NCBI GenBank assembly: GCA_009379825.1 | Contig: WHTA01000041.1 | Location: 1 to 48,932, forward strand | DNA length: 48,932 nucleotides | Origin: Streptosporangiales bacterium | Lineage (GTDB): Bacteria; Actinomycetota; Actinomycetes; Streptosporangiales; WHST01 | Direction of reading: 5' to 3' | In this document: positions 26,298 to 35,494 of the stretch, piece by piece | Layout: each line of letters opens with the position of its first letter | How positions within the stretch are numbered: position 1 is the stretch's first letter | Translations under genes and position numbers: made by a program | The notes under the pieces: generated by a model | Database searches by the model: none | Told to the model about the DNA's origin: nothing | What the model saw: the letters and a program-made list of their open reading frames with translations, nothing else

Positions 26298-26923
26298 CGC
26301 GCGTGGTCGTACTCGACTACGGCTCGGGCAACCTGCGGTCGGCAGAACGCGCGCTCACCCGTGCGGGTGCCGACGTCGAGGTCACCGCAGACCGGCAGGC
26401 GGCGATGGACGCCGACGGCCTCGTGGTGCCTGGCGTCGGTGCGTTCGCCGCGTGCATGGACGGGCTGCGGTCCGTCTACGGCGACCAGATCGTCGGCCGC
26501 CGGCTGGCCGGCGGCCGACCGGTGCTCGGCATCTGCGTCGGCATGCAGATCCTGTTCGAGCGCGGCGTGGAACACGGCGTGGAGACCGAGGGCTGCGCGG
26601 AGTGGCCCGGTGTCGTAGAACGCCTGCACGCCCAGGTGCTCCCGCACATGGGCTGGAACCAGGTGCAGGCGCCGGACGACTCGCAGCTGTTCGCCGGCAT
26701 CGACCCGGCCGAGCGGTTCTACTTCGTGCACTCGTACGCCCTGCGCAAGTTCGACCTCGTCGGCGAGCGGTTCACGTCGCCGGCGGTGACCTGGGCGGAG
26801 CACGGCGAGCCGTTCGTCGCCGCGGTGGAGAACGGGCCGCTGTCCGCGGTGCAGTTCCACCCGGAGAAGTCCGGCGACGCGGGGGCGCAGCTGTTGTCGA
26901 ACTGGCTGCGTCAGCTGAACTGA
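26294..26923 (+). CDS. hisH: Imidazole glycerol phosphate synthase glutaminase subunit
   Basis: A 209-residue class I glutamine amidotransferase that feeds ammonia to HisF. The oxyanion and nucleophile region is [11 protein letters not shown], with the catalytic Cys; the catalytic His/Glu pair lies in VQFHPEKSG. The N-terminus [13 protein letters not shown] is typical. ATG 26294 overlaps the preceding gene by 4 bp; hisA follows after 21 bp. Its partner hisF is two genes downstream, separated by hisA and an adenylate kinase homologue. Confidence 0.97.
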   Translation: MTRVVVLDYGSGNLRSAERALTRAGADVEVTADRQAAMDADGLVVPGVGAFAACMDGLRSVYGDQIVGRRLAGGRPVLGICVGMQILFERGVEHGVETEGCAEWPGVVERLHAQVLPHMGWNQVQAPDDSQLFAGIDPAERFYFVHSYALRKFDLVGERFTSPAVTWAEHGEPFVAAVENGPLSAVQFHPEKSGDAGAQLLSNWLRQLN

Positions 26924-26944
26924 CGACGAGGAAGGGTTTGCAGC

Positions 26945-27673
26945 GTGGCCATTGATCTGCTGCCTGCGGTGGACGTCGCCGACGGCAATGCAGTGCGGCT
27001 CGTCCAGGGCGAGGCCGGCACCGAGACGGCGTACGGCGAACCGTTGCTGGCCGCCCAGACCTGGCAGGAGCAGGGCGCCGAGTGGCTGCACCTGGTCGAC
27101 CTGGACGCCGCGTTCGGCCGCGGCGACAACCGCGAGCTGCTCGCAGAGGTCGTCGGCCGGATGGACATCGACGTCGAGCTGTCCGGCGGCATCCGCGACG
27201 ACGACTCGCTACGTGCGGCGCTGGCGACCGGCTGCACCCGGGTGAACCTCGGTACTGCCGCGCTGGAACAGCCGGAGTGGTGCGCGCGGGCGATCGCCGA
27301 GCACGGCGACCGCATCGCCATCGGGCTGGACGTGCGCGGCCGCACGCTGGCTGCGCGCGGGTGGACGAAGGAGGGCGGCGACCTCTACGAGGTGCTCGAG
27401 CGGCTGGAGAAGGACGGCTGCGCCCGGTACGTCGTGACCGACGTGACCAAGGACGGCACGTTGGGTGGCCCGAACCTGGAGCTGCTGCGTGACGTGTGCC
27501 GCGCCACCGGCAAGCCGGTGGTGGCCAGCGGCGGCATCGCCAGCCTCGACGACCTGCGCGCCGTGGCCGCGCTCGCCGGTGACGGCGTCGAGGGCGTCAT
27601 CGTCGGCAAGGCGCTCTACGCGAACGCGTTCACCCTGCCCGAGGCGCTCGAGGCTGTCAGCGAAGGGGCCTGA
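26945..27673 (+). CDS. hisA: ProFAR isomerase, HisA/PriA
   Basis: A 242-residue (beta/alpha)8 barrel isomerase. The N-terminal catalytic Asp is in LPAVDVADG and the second in the [15 protein letters not shown] segment; phosphate-binding turns are SGGIR and ASGGIAS. In actinobacteria this protein is often the bifunctional PriA, which also does the TrpF reaction; that depends on whether the genome has a separate trpF, not visible here. GTG 26945 follows GAGGAAGG. Confidence 0.95.
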   Translation: MAIDLLPAVDVADGNAVRLVQGEAGTETAYGEPLLAAQTWQEQGAEWLHLVDLDAAFGRGDNRELLAEVVGRMDIDVELSGGIRDDDSLRAALATGCTRVNLGTAALEQPEWCARAIAEHGDRIAIGLDVRGRTLAARGWTKEGGDLYEVLERLEKDGCARYVVTDVTKDGTLGGPNLELLRDVCRATGKPVVASGGIASLDDLRAVAALAGDGVEGVIVGKALYANAFTLPEALEAVSEGA

Positions 27674-27675
27674 CG

Positions 27676-28320
27676 ATGCGCAAGTACGTCATCATGGGCG
27701 TGCAGGGCAGCGGCAAGGGTACGCAGGCCGGGTTGCTGGTACGCGACTTCGACCTGGTCCACATCAGCGTCGGTGACATCTTCCGCTGGCACGTGCAGAA
27801 CCACACGAAGCTCGGCGCACAGGTACGGCGGATCATGGCGGCCGGTGAGCTGGTCGACGACGAGCTCGTCGAGCGGGTGGTGCGTGGTCGCCTGGAGGAG
27901 CACGACTGGAACTACGGCTTCGTCGTGGACGGCTTCCCCCGCAACCGGCGGCAGGCCGAGTTCTTCCTGGAGAGCTACGACATCGACGCGGTGATCCACC
28001 TCGAGCTGCCCGACGACGAGGTGCGCCGCCGGGTGCTCGCCCGCCGGCTGTGCTCGCAGTGCGGCCTGGACTACAACCTGATCGCGCACCGGCCCGGGGT
28101 GGAGGACACCTGCGACGTCTGCGGCGGCGAGCTGGTCAGCCGGGAGGACGACACCGAGGAGGCGCTGGCCGCACGCCTGCGCGACTACCACGAGAAGACC
28201 AACCCGGTGCTCGAGCTGTTCCAGCGCAAGGAGTACGTCGTCGGCGTCGACGCGCGCGCCCCGATCCCCGACGTACAGCAACAGATCCGCACCGCACTCG
28301 GACTGGAGGTTGCGCCGTGA
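27676..28320 (+). CDS. Adenylate kinase homologue with zinc-type lid
   Basis: A 214-residue nucleoside monophosphate kinase. The Walker A loop is [10 protein letters not shown] (residues 8-17), the NMP-binding motif is [11 protein letters not shown], and the lid has two CxxC pairs (CSQC and CDVC) with VSREDDTEE, a zinc-type adenylate kinase lid. The final [11 protein letters not shown] region is usual. Catalytic Arg positions in ARRLC and ARLRDY are present. The typical essential adk is with secY and ribosomal genes, so this is probably a paralogue. It lies 2 bp after hisA and overlaps hisF by GTGA, making it a true his-operon member. Confidence 0.88.
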   Translation: MRKYVIMGVQGSGKGTQAGLLVRDFDLVHISVGDIFRWHVQNHTKLGAQVRRIMAAGELVDDELVERVVRGRLEEHDWNYGFVVDGFPRNRRQAEFFLESYDIDAVIHLELPDDEVRRRVLARRLCSQCGLDYNLIAHRPGVEDTCDVCGGELVSREDDTEEALAARLRDYHEKTNPVLELFQRKEYVVGVDARAPIPDVQQQIRTALGLEVAP

Positions 28321-29078
28321 CCGTAGCCGTGCGGGTGATCCCGTGCCTGGACGTGGACGCAGGGCGCGTCGTGAAGGGCGTGAAGTTCACCGACCTGCGC
28401 GACGCCGGCGACCCGGTGGAGCTGGCCCGCACGTACGACGCGGAGGGCGCCGACGAGCTGGTGTTCTTCGACATCACGGCGAGCGCGCAGGACCGCGGGA
28501 CGACGTACGACGTGGTGCGGCGTACCGCGGAACAGGTGTTCATCCCGTTGACCGTGGGCGGGGGAGTGCGCGAGGTCGACGACGTCGACCGGCTGCTGCG
28601 CGCAGGCGCGGACAAGGTGACCGTCAACACCGGCGCGGTCGCCAGGCCCGAGCTGGTACGCGAGGCAGCGCAACGGTTCGGGTCGCAGTGCATCGTGCTG
28701 TCGATGGACGTACGGCGCGCCGAGGGCACACCGTCCGGCTTCGAGGTCACCACACACGGCGGCCGCACCGGCACCGGCATCGACGCGCTGGAGTGGGCGG
28801 CGCGCGGCGCCGAGCTCGGCGCCGGCGAGGTGACGCTGAACTCGATGGACGCCGACGGCACCGCCGAGGGCTACGACCTCGAGCTGATCGCCGTCATCCG
28901 CCGTACCGTCTCGGTGCCCATCGTCGCCAGCGGCGGCGCCGGCAAGCTCGCCGACTTCGTCCCCGCGGTGGACGCCGGCGCCGACGCGGTACTCGCCGCC
29001 ACCGTCTTCCACTTCGGCCAACTACGCATCGCGGACGTGAAGCGCACCCTGGACACCGCCGGCCACCCCGTCCGCTGA
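28317..29078 (+). CDS. hisF: Imidazole glycerol phosphate synthase cyclase subunit
   Basis: A 253-residue (beta/alpha)8 barrel that, with HisH, makes imidazole glycerol phosphate and AICAR. Catalytic Asp residues are in [14 protein letters not shown] (the second residue group) and in the LNSMDADGT segment; phosphate loops are VGGGVRE and ASGGAG. GTG 28317 overlaps the adenylate kinase homologue by 4 bp. It is the last gene of the cluster; hisG and hisI/hisE, usually nearby, are absent from the window. Confidence 0.97.
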   Translation: MTVAVRVIPCLDVDAGRVVKGVKFTDLRDAGDPVELARTYDAEGADELVFFDITASAQDRGTTYDVVRRTAEQVFIPLTVGGGVREVDDVDRLLRAGADKVTVNTGAVARPELVREAAQRFGSQCIVLSMDVRRAEGTPSGFEVTTHGGRTGTGIDALEWAARGAELGAGEVTLNSMDADGTAEGYDLELIAVIRRTVSVPIVASGGAGKLADFVPAVDAGADAVLAATVFHFGQLRIADVKRTLDTAGHPVR

Positions 29079-29253
29079 CCGCGCGTCAGTTCCCGTCGGC
29101 ACCTGCGGCCAGCGGTGCCGGCGGCGTCGGACTTGTCCAGGCCGTTGCCGGCGCGCAGGAGAACGCCACCGTGAGCACCGCCGGCGCGATGTACGTTGTC
29201 GCCGCCACCTGGCGCGCCAACCGTCAGCGTGCCCCTACCGGGATCGCCGCGGG
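29079..29253. other. Intergenic gap between hisF and rhaB ends
   Basis: 175 bp between two convergent gene ends. It stays GC-rich and coding-like in composition but holds no start with a ribosome site, no domain and no clear hairpin with a T-run. I see nothing annotatable here. Confidence 0.5.
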
Positions 29254-30735
29254 TCAGCCTTCGCCGGTGCCGGTGTGGCGGGGGACCGCGGCGTCGACGG
29301 CGGCCCAGCTGGCGGCCGGCTCCCGCCGCGGTTCGTAGCGGGTGGTGTGCTCGCTCCCGACGACCAGGCGGCGCAGCTCGCCGAGCCCGCGGCCGCCGAC
29401 CCCGAGCGCTGCGGCCTGGACGAGCACGTTGCCGAGCGCGGTGGCCTCCACCGGCCCGGCGACGACCGGGCGGTCGCAGGCGTCGGCGGTGAGCTGGCAG
29501 AGCAGGGCGTTGCGTGCGCCGCCGCCGACCACGTGGACGACGTCGATGTCGCGACCGGACAGGCGCAGCGCGTCGTGGACCGCCCGCCGGTGGGCGAGGG
29601 CCAGGCTGTCGAGGACGCACCGCGTCGTCGCGGCGGGCGTGGCCGGCACCTGCACACCGGTACGGCGGCAGGCGTCGCCGATCCTCGCCGGCATGTCGCC
29701 AGGCGGCAGGAACGCGGGGTCGTCGGCGTCGACGACGGCGGCGAACGCAGGTTCGTCGGCCGCGGCCCGCAACAGTGACTCGAGCTCGCTGCCCGGCCAG
29801 TGCGCGAGGCACTCCTGCAGCAGCCACAGGCCCATCACGTTGCGCAGGTACCTGGTCGTGCCGTCGACGCCGCGTTCGTTGGTGAAGTTCGCGGCCAGGC
29901 TCGCCGCGTTCCTTACCGGCGCCGTGAGCTCGACGCCGACAAGCGACCAGGTGCCGCAGGAGATGTACGCGAACCGCTCGTCGACGGCAGGCACCGCGGC
30001 CACCGCGGACGCCGTGTCGTGCGAGCCGACGGCGAGCAGCTCCACCCCGTCGGCCAGGCCGAGGTCCGCGGCAAGCGCGGGACGGATACCGCCGATGCGG
30101 CTGCCCGGTTGCCGCAGGGCAGGGAAGACGCGCCGGGGTAGGCCCAGGCGGTCGATCAGCGGCCAGCACCAGTCTCCGGTGTCGGCGTCGAGCAGCGCGG
30201 TGGTCGACGCGTTGGTGATCTCGACGCCGCGGTGCCCGGCGAGCCAGTAGCCGACCAGGTCGGGCACGAGCAGCATGGTGTGGGCGTCGCCGAGTCGGTC
30301 GCCGGCCCGCTCCGCGGTCAGTTGGTAGACCGTGTTGATCGGCATGAACTGGATGCCCGTACGGCCGTAGTGCTCGTCCGGCGGCACGACCGCGGCCACC
30401 TGGTCGATGCGGCCGCCGGTGCGGTCGTCGCGGTAGTGCACCACGTCGCCGAGCAGGTGTCCGTCGGCGTCGAGCAGGCCGTAGTCCACCCCCCACGAGT
30501 CGACGCCGACGCCGTCCACGTCACCCCACCGGGCGGTCGTGCGCAGCCCGTCGAGCACTCCCGCGTAGAGGCCGGGCAGGTCCCAGCACAGCGTGCCGTC
30601 GCGGCGCACCGGCCGGTTGGGCACCCGCAGCACCTCGTCGAGCCGGACGCGGTCGCGTCCCACCCGGCCGAGCACCACCCGTGCATTGGACGCGCCGAGG
30701 TCGACCGCCACGCAGCTGACCTCGCCGGCCGACAT
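29254..30735 (-). CDS. rhaB: Rhamnulokinase
   Basis: A 493-residue FGGY-family sugar kinase that phosphorylates L-rhamnulose at C1. The N-terminal ATPase segment is VAVDLGASNARVVLG. The family's conserved elements VDSWGVDYGLLD, GIQFMPINTVYQL, GSHDTASAVAAVP and SCGTWSLVG are all present and are specifically rhamnulokinase-like. The C-terminal VVGGGARNALLCQ forms the ATP site. It stands alone, 10 kb from rhaI and rhaD, but shares the same operator sequence upstream (30763-30774). ATG 30735 is supported by the N-terminal homology. Confidence 0.94.
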   Translation of the reverse strand: MSAGEVSCVAVDLGASNARVVLGRVGRDRVRLDEVLRVPNRPVRRDGTLCWDLPGLYAGVLDGLRTTARWGDVDGVGVDSWGVDYGLLDADGHLLGDVVHYRDDRTGGRIDQVAAVVPPDEHYGRTGIQFMPINTVYQLTAERAGDRLGDAHTMLLVPDLVGYWLAGHRGVEITNASTTALLDADTGDWCWPLIDRLGLPRRVFPALRQPGSRIGGIRPALAADLGLADGVELLAVGSHDTASAVAAVPAVDERFAYISCGTWSLVGVELTAPVRNAASLAANFTNERGVDGTTRYLRNVMGLWLLQECLAHWPGSELESLLRAAADEPAFAAVVDADDPAFLPPGDMPARIGDACRRTGVQVPATPAATTRCVLDSLALAHRRAVHDALRLSGRDIDVVHVVGGGARNALLCQLTADACDRPVVAGPVEATALGNVLVQAAALGVGGRGLGELRRLVVGSEHTTRYEPRREPAASWAAVDAAVPRHTGTGEG

Positions 30736-30762
30736 GTCGAACGAGCCGCCCTTTCACCGCCA

Positions 30763-30774
30763 TGAATCGTTTCA
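30763..30774. promoter_or_regulatory. LacI-type operator upstream of rhaB
   Basis: TGAATCGTTTCA, a near-palindrome, 28 bp upstream of the rhaB start. The identical 12-mer occurs between rhaI and the LacI-regulator gene (43663), and a close relative occurs at 48355. Recurrence beside rhamnose genes is strong support for an operator of the regulator at 43737. Confidence 0.72.
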
Positions 30775-30790
30775 GGGATCCTCGCAAGAA

Positions 30791-30803
30791 CCCGGCGGCC
30801 GGG
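30791..30803 (-). terminator. Possible terminator of the liv/catabolic operon
   Basis: On the minus strand CCCGG and CCGGG flank a 3-nt loop and are followed by TTCTT, just after the DUF1028 stop and before the rhaB promoter region. The stem is short, so this is a weak call. Confidence 0.35.
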
Positions 30804-30837
30804 CAAGAGGCATGGGCGCCCGGTCGGCCCACAGGGG

Positions 30838-31512
30838 TCACTCGTCGCCTGGCACGCCGTAACTCGGCGCGGCGCGGGGGTCGACTGCCCGCGCCACGTA
30901 GTCGTCGGCCTGCGGCCGCCACACCTCGAAGATCCGCGCCAGCTCGGCAACGGGGGAGTCGGACCAGTCCACGCGCAGGTCCGTCACCGGCCACGACACG
31001 GCGTCCACGATGACCATGCCGCACGAGCGCACCGGTCCCTCTTCGCCGCCGGCCCGCTCACCCGCAGCGAGTGCGGCGAGCAGCCGCTCGCCGAGATCCG
31101 CATCGGACATCGAGGCGAAGGCGGCCACCATGGCGGCGGGCACCTGGTCGCTGGCGAGCAGGTTGCCGGCCGCGACGCAGCCGTCACCCTCGGCCGTGGT
31201 GTGCCGGCCGAGGGTGTTCGCCCCGGAGAACGCCGCCGTCCGCCCTGCCGCGTCGACGACGGTGAGCTGCCGGAAGTCGACGTGGTCCGCCTCCGCGACG
31301 ACGGCAGCGAGCGCGTCCTCGGCCGGGTGGCCGTCCGCGAGCCGGGCGAGCAGCTTCGGGCCGAGGCTCGGGTCGGTGACGTTCTGCGTGCAGGTGGCGC
31401 CGACACCGGCCTCGGCCCACGCACAGCGCGCGGCCACCGCGGGACTCGACGAGGTGACGATGGCGCCGAACTTGCCGGTGCGGGCGCACCTGCCGGCGAG
31501 CGAGAACGTCAT
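30838..31512 (-). CDS. DUF1028 family protein (Ntn-hydrolase-like)
   Basis: A 224-residue DUF1028 protein. It starts MTFSLAGRCARTGKFG and has the family pattern AVAARCAWAEAGVGATCTQN and GRHTTAEGDGCVAAGNLL. DUF1028 members have an Ntn-hydrolase-like fold and are often found with RidA and peptidase genes in catabolic clusters; activity is not established. ATG 31512 overlaps the RidA stop by 4 bp. It is the last gene of the operon that begins at 39105. Confidence 0.87.
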   Translation of the reverse strand: MTFSLAGRCARTGKFGAIVTSSSPAVAARCAWAEAGVGATCTQNVTDPSLGPKLLARLADGHPAEDALAAVVAEADHVDFRQLTVVDAAGRTAAFSGANTLGRHTTAEGDGCVAAGNLLASDQVPAAMVAAFASMSDADLGERLLAALAAGERAGGEEGPVRSCGMVIVDAVSWPVTDLRVDWSDSPVAELARIFEVWRPQADDYVARAVDPRAAPSYGVPGDE

Positions 31513-31937
31513 GGCTGCACCGCCGTCACGGTCAGCTCCACGACCCACTCGGGCCGGGCGAGCGCGTCCACGACGAGGCCGGTGGAGACGGGGAACACAC
31601 CTTTCAGCCGCTCGCCGAGAACGCGGTAGACGGGTTCGCGGTAACGGATGTCGGTGAGGTAGACGTGGCACGACACGATGTGCTCCAAGCCCGCACCGGC
31701 CTCGTGGAGAAGCAGCTCGATGTTGTCGACGGCCTTCTCCGTCTGCGCCGCGGCGTCGCCGACGGCGACGCTCTCCCTGGTGTCGAGGTCCTGGGCGACC
31801 TGGCCGCGCAGGTAGATGGTGTTGCCGGCGACGACCGCCTGGCACAGGTCGTTGGCGATCTGCTGTTCGGGGTAGGTGTCCGCCGTGTTGAACGGCCGGA
31901 TCCGCACGTGCCCGCCTACTTCGATGCGATCGCTCAT
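31509..31937 (-). CDS. RidA (YjgF/YER057c/UK114) family protein
   Basis: A 142-residue Rid-family protein; canonical RidA hydrolyses reactive imines and enamines from PLP enzymes or amine oxidations. Family segments are AVVAGNTIYLRGQV, AQTEKAVDNIELLL, HIVSCHVYLTDI and ARPEWVVELTVTAV. The ARPEWVVE region occupies the usual substrate-pocket position. It overlaps both neighbours by ATGA. In this operon, next to a flavin monooxygenase, it may clear an imine intermediate; that is inference. Confidence 0.9.
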   Translation of the reverse strand: MSDRIEVGGHVRIRPFNTADTYPEQQIANDLCQAVVAGNTIYLRGQVAQDLDTRESVAVGDAAAQTEKAVDNIELLLHEAGAGLEHIVSCHVYLTDIRYREPVYRVLGERLKGVFPVSTGLVVDALARPEWVVELTVTAVQP

Positions 31938-33388
31938 CGGTTGCTCCCTACGGTGTCGTCGATGCGCGCGGACCTCTTGGCTACGTCCGCGGCGTGGGTG
32001 AAGTCGTAGTTGTTGTAGACGGCGAGCAGGTGCGAGAACGGTGGTGACTGGGCGAACAGCTGGAACGTTAGGCGGTGACCCGCGTAGTCCGAGTTGAGCA
32101 GGTCCCGCGCGAACACCAGCATCTTCCTGCGCTCTTCCGCTTCGATGTCGCCGATACGGAAGTACTTGTCCAGCAGGGCACCGGGCCGCGGGTCGGCGAA
32201 CGTCGCCGCGCTGGGCGCGAGGCTGATCTGGCAGCCGCAGAGGTCGCGCACCAGGTGCATCATCTGCGGTAGCTGGCTGCACGCTAGCACCCGTCCCGTG
32301 TACAGCGACTCCTGGTTGGGCATCAACAGCCCGCCCGGACTCGGCTGCGCCAGCTCGAGGGCGGCGGTGAGATGCGCATTGATGCCTTCGCGGTAGCAGG
32401 CGAGCTGTGCGATCTTCTCGCGCACGCCCTGGTGCATCTTCACGCCTGTCTGCTGGGCGTTGAGGTAGGCGAGGCCGAGCAGCAGGTCGGCGAACCGCAG
32501 GTGCCGCTGGACGAACGCGTACATGCTGTAGCGGTGCAGCGTCGCGCGGATGAACGCAGCCGCACGCACGTGCCGGTAGAAGAAGACGTTCTCCCACGGG
32601 ATCAGCACGTCGTCGAACACGATCATGGTGTCGACTTCGTCGAACCGGTTGGTCAGCGGGTAGTCGTCTGTCGGCAGTCGCCCGGCGAAGCCCGATCGGC
32701 AGATGTGCGTCATCCCCGGTGCGCCCATGTCGGCGAGGAAGCCGACGGCGTAGTCGGACAGCGTGTCGCTGCCCCAGTCCGCGATCGTCGGTTTGACGAA
32801 CGCCTGGTTGGCGTACGCGGCCGCCGTCTCGAACTTCGCGCCGCGCACGACGATGCCTTCGTCGGTCTCGCGGACGACGTGCAATAGCACGTCGGGGTCC
32901 TGCTCCTGTGGCCGGCTGGCGCGGTCGCCCTTCGGGTCGGTGTTGGCCGAGACGTGGAACGGGTCGAGCAGTGCTGCGAGGCGTACGTGGTTCTGGATGT
33001 TCTCCGAGAACGTCGGGTCGATCTCGTTGAGGACGTCCTGACCGTCGTACAGCGACCACATCTCGCCGACGGTCTCGTCGCCCACCCGGGTCACTACGCC
33101 GCCGACGTCGTCGAGCACCGTGTCGACGGCGTCGCGCTTCGCGTACCAGTCGTCCTTCGTGACCGGCGGCTTCGCGCCGACGGGACACAGCTCGCCGGTG
33201 TCCGGGTCCTTGTAGGTCATCCGCTCGCTGGTCGCCTCGTCGTGCGCGAGGTCGTAGATGCGAGCCCGGACGTCGACGATGGGTTTGAACGCCGGGTGCG
33301 TGGTCACGTCGTCGACGCGTTCACCGTCGATCCAGACCTCGCGCCCGTCGCGGAGCGACTCCCTGTACTCGTCACCGGTGCGTATCAT
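31934..33388 (-). CDS. HpaB-family flavin-dependent monooxygenase
   Basis: A 484-residue protein of the 4-hydroxyphenylacetate 3-monooxygenase / PvcC / 4-hydroxybutyryl-CoA dehydratase family, with the acyl-CoA-dehydrogenase-like fold. It begins MIRTGDEYRESLRDGREVWIDG in two overlapping family blocks, has ALLDPFHVSANTDPKGDR and VIPWENVFFYRH-type segments (here VLIPWENVFFYRH) and HGVREKIAQLACY near residue 340. No iron-sulphur ligands of the dehydratase branch were recognised, so a reduced-flavin monooxygenase acting on an aromatic or phenolic compound is likelier. Its flavin reductase partner (HpaC) is not in the window. ATG 33388 overlaps the M20 gene. Confidence 0.82.
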   Translation of the reverse strand: MIRTGDEYRESLRDGREVWIDGERVDDVTTHPAFKPIVDVRARIYDLAHDEATSERMTYKDPDTGELCPVGAKPPVTKDDWYAKRDAVDTVLDDVGGVVTRVGDETVGEMWSLYDGQDVLNEIDPTFSENIQNHVRLAALLDPFHVSANTDPKGDRASRPQEQDPDVLLHVVRETDEGIVVRGAKFETAAAYANQAFVKPTIADWGSDTLSDYAVGFLADMGAPGMTHICRSGFAGRLPTDDYPLTNRFDEVDTMIVFDDVLIPWENVFFYRHVRAAAFIRATLHRYSMYAFVQRHLRFADLLLGLAYLNAQQTGVKMHQGVREKIAQLACYREGINAHLTAALELAQPSPGGLLMPNQESLYTGRVLACSQLPQMMHLVRDLCGCQISLAPSAATFADPRPGALLDKYFRIGDIEAEERRKMLVFARDLLNSDYAGHRLTFQLFAQSPPFSHLLAVYNNYDFTHAADVAKRSARIDDTVGSNR

Positions 33389-34442
33389 CGGTCACCCTCC
33401 AACAGGCGGCGCAGCACGCAGTCGAGCTGCGCGACGCCGAGTGCTATCGAACTGATCTCCACGCGCTCGCTCCGCGAATGCATGTCGGCGCCGCGTGCGC
33501 ACCCCAGTGCGAGTGCGGGTATGCCGCGGGCGAGCGCCGCGTTCGCATCCGTGGAACCGTCCGCGAGCCGGTCGTCGAGGCCGAGCGCGGTGCGCTCCAG
33601 CCGGACGGCCGCGAGCAACGGATGGTCGGGGTCGAGTCGCCCGCACGGCCGACGGTCGAGCGGTGTGCGGACTACGTCGAGGCCGGGGGAGGCACGCAAC
33701 GCTGCCAGGTGGGCGTCGAACTGCGCGAGTGGTTCCTCGCGCACCGAACGCCCTTCGAGCACGGCACCGGCGTGCGTCGCGAGTGCGTTGACGGCGTGGC
33801 CGCCCTCGATGTGCCCGACGTTCACCGACAGGTCCGCAGGTGCGCCGTCGAGCAGCTCGTCGAGCGCAGGCCGTGCACGGCACTTGGCCGGTCCTTGTCC
33901 CACCAGGAGTGGCCGCCTGGCCCGGTCACCTCGAGCCGGGCCCTTACCGAGCCGACCGCGTCGGTGTACACGGTGTCGAGGCCATGGCCCTCGAGCGCGA
34001 TGACCTGCCTGGGCCGCAGCGTCTCGCAGGCGTGCTTCGCGCCTCGCAGGGCACCCAGCCCCTCCTCGCCGACGGTGAACACCGTCACCAGCGAACCTCG
34101 CATGCCGGCGTTGAGCCGTTCGACCACGGCCACCGTGACGGCGAGCGCGAGCGAGTTGTCGCCGATACCTGGGCCGTGTAGCCAGCCGTCCTGCTCGTAC
34201 GCGTCGTGGTCGACACTCTCGTCGAACACCGTGTCGAGATGCGTGAGGAGCGCGAGCTCGTACGGTGGTTCGCCGAGGCGCCATACCAGGTTGCCGACGG
34301 CGTCCTGGCTGAGTTGGCCGGGAGCGTCGTCCAGCCGGCGCTGCAGCCACGCCGCTCTCGCGGCTTCGCCGCCGGTGGGTGCGGGGATACGGGCGATCGT
34401 GATCGTGTCGGCGACGACCGCTTCGGTGGCGATCGCGGTCAC
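33385..34442 (-). pseudogene. M20-family metallopeptidase/amidohydrolase, frame broken
   Basis: The intact sequence would be about 352 residues. The first part (GTG 34442 to about 33868) has the M20 metal sites HLDTVFD, GPGIGDNS and VGEEGLGALRG, then GGHSW. At 33872-33867 the frame is lost; the matching second part continues one base out, from ALDELLDG through VNVGHIEGGHAVNALA and the GSTDANAALARG site to the stop at 33385. A single missing base restores one continuous protein. Genes on both sides overlap by ATGA/GTGA, showing the original limits. It may be a real pseudogene or a sequence error. M20 members cleave small peptides or N-acyl amino acids. Confidence 0.8.
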
Positions 34443-35494
34443 TTCGGCCGCGTTTCCGCGCCGGTCGCGAGCTCGGCCTCAGGAGCCGGCGTCGTGTTCC
34501 GCGGTACGGACGAACGCTCGCGGCGGGAGCGCCGCGCGGCCGCGAGGTCATGCACTGCCCGTGCGAGCCCGCCAGGGTAGACGACGGTGATCAGGATCAA
34601 CAGCAGGCCGAACAGGATGTTGTTCATGCCGGGCAGATCCTGGAGTGTGCTCTGCAGCGACTGGGAGAGGATGGCGACGACGATGCCGCCGACCACCGGC
34701 CCCCACAGCGAGCCGAGCCCGCCGATCATCACCGCGAGCAGCACCTGCACGGTGATGGTGATGCTCATGACGCTCGGGGTGAGCACGCCGTAGTAGTACG
34801 CGTAGAAGGCGCCGAGCCAGCCGGCGAACGCGCACGATATCGCGTAGTTGGCGATGCGGTACCGCGCGGGCCTGATGCCGGACGCCCGCGCTGCTTCGAG
34901 GTTCTGCCCGATCGCGCGCGACGCCAGGCCGATCCGCGTACGGGCGAGCGTGGTCAGCACGAGGAACGTGACGGCGAGCATCGCCAGCGCCGTGTAGTAG
35001 TACGGCAGGTTAGAGATGCCGGTGAAGAGCGTCGGTGTGCTCAGGCCCATGCTGCCGTTGGTGAGGTCGGTCAGGTTCGACGCGAGGCCCATGATGGCCA
35101 GGCTCAGGAACCACGACGTGAGTGCCGCGTAGATGCCGCGGAAGCGCAACGTCACTGCGCCGCAGCCGACGCCGAGCAGTGCGCCCATCGCCATGCCCAC
35201 GAACATCGCGAGCCAGGGAGACATCCCGGTGCGGATGCTCACAATGGCGGCCGCGTAGCCACCGGAGCCGACGAACGCGGCGTAGCCGAGGTTGGCGACG
35301 TTGATGTAGCCGGCGGAGAAGTCGAACGCGACTGCGGCCGCGGCGAACCACACCCCGTAGACCAACCAGGTGACGATGAACGGTTGGTTGAACGGCGGGA
35401 TCAGCGGGAGCACGCCGAGCACCAGCACGATGGGGATGATCGTCTTCGCCGGCGGGACGCCGCTGCTTCGCTGTTGCAGGAAGGTGAGTTTCAC
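34439..35494 (-). CDS. livM: Branched-chain amino acid-type ABC permease LivM
   Basis: A 351-residue integral membrane subunit with about eight to nine helices; FSAGYINVANLGYAAFVG is the LivM signature near residue 60, and IGGLGSLWGPVVGGIVV is the C-terminal counterpart where the ATPase couples. A polar tail of about 45 residues ends the protein. GTG 35494 overlaps livH by 4 bp and its stop overlaps the M20 gene. The family name reflects homology only; such importers also carry aromatic acids, amides and urea. Confidence 0.92.
   Translation of the reverse strand: MKLTFLQQRSSGVPPAKTIIPIVLVLGVLPLIPPFNQPFIVTWLVYGVWFAAAAVAFDFSAGYINVANLGYAAFVGSGGYAAAIVSIRTGMSPWLAMFVGMAMGALLGVGCGAVTLRFRGIYAALTSWFLSLAIMGLASNLTDLTNGSMGLSTPTLFTGISNLPYYYTALAMLAVTFLVLTTLARTRIGLASRAIGQNLEAARASGIRPARYRIANYAISCAFAGWLGAFYAYYYGVLTPSVMSITITVQVLLAVMIGGLGSLWGPVVGGIVVAILSQSLQSTLQDLPGMNNILFGLLLILITVVYPGGLARAVHDLAAARRSRRERSSVPRNTTPAPEAELATGAETRPK

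Noticed and set aside
29079-29253. A degraded gene after hisF
   Set aside because: Translations in all frames showed no recognisable motif; I see only GC-rich intergenic DNA.
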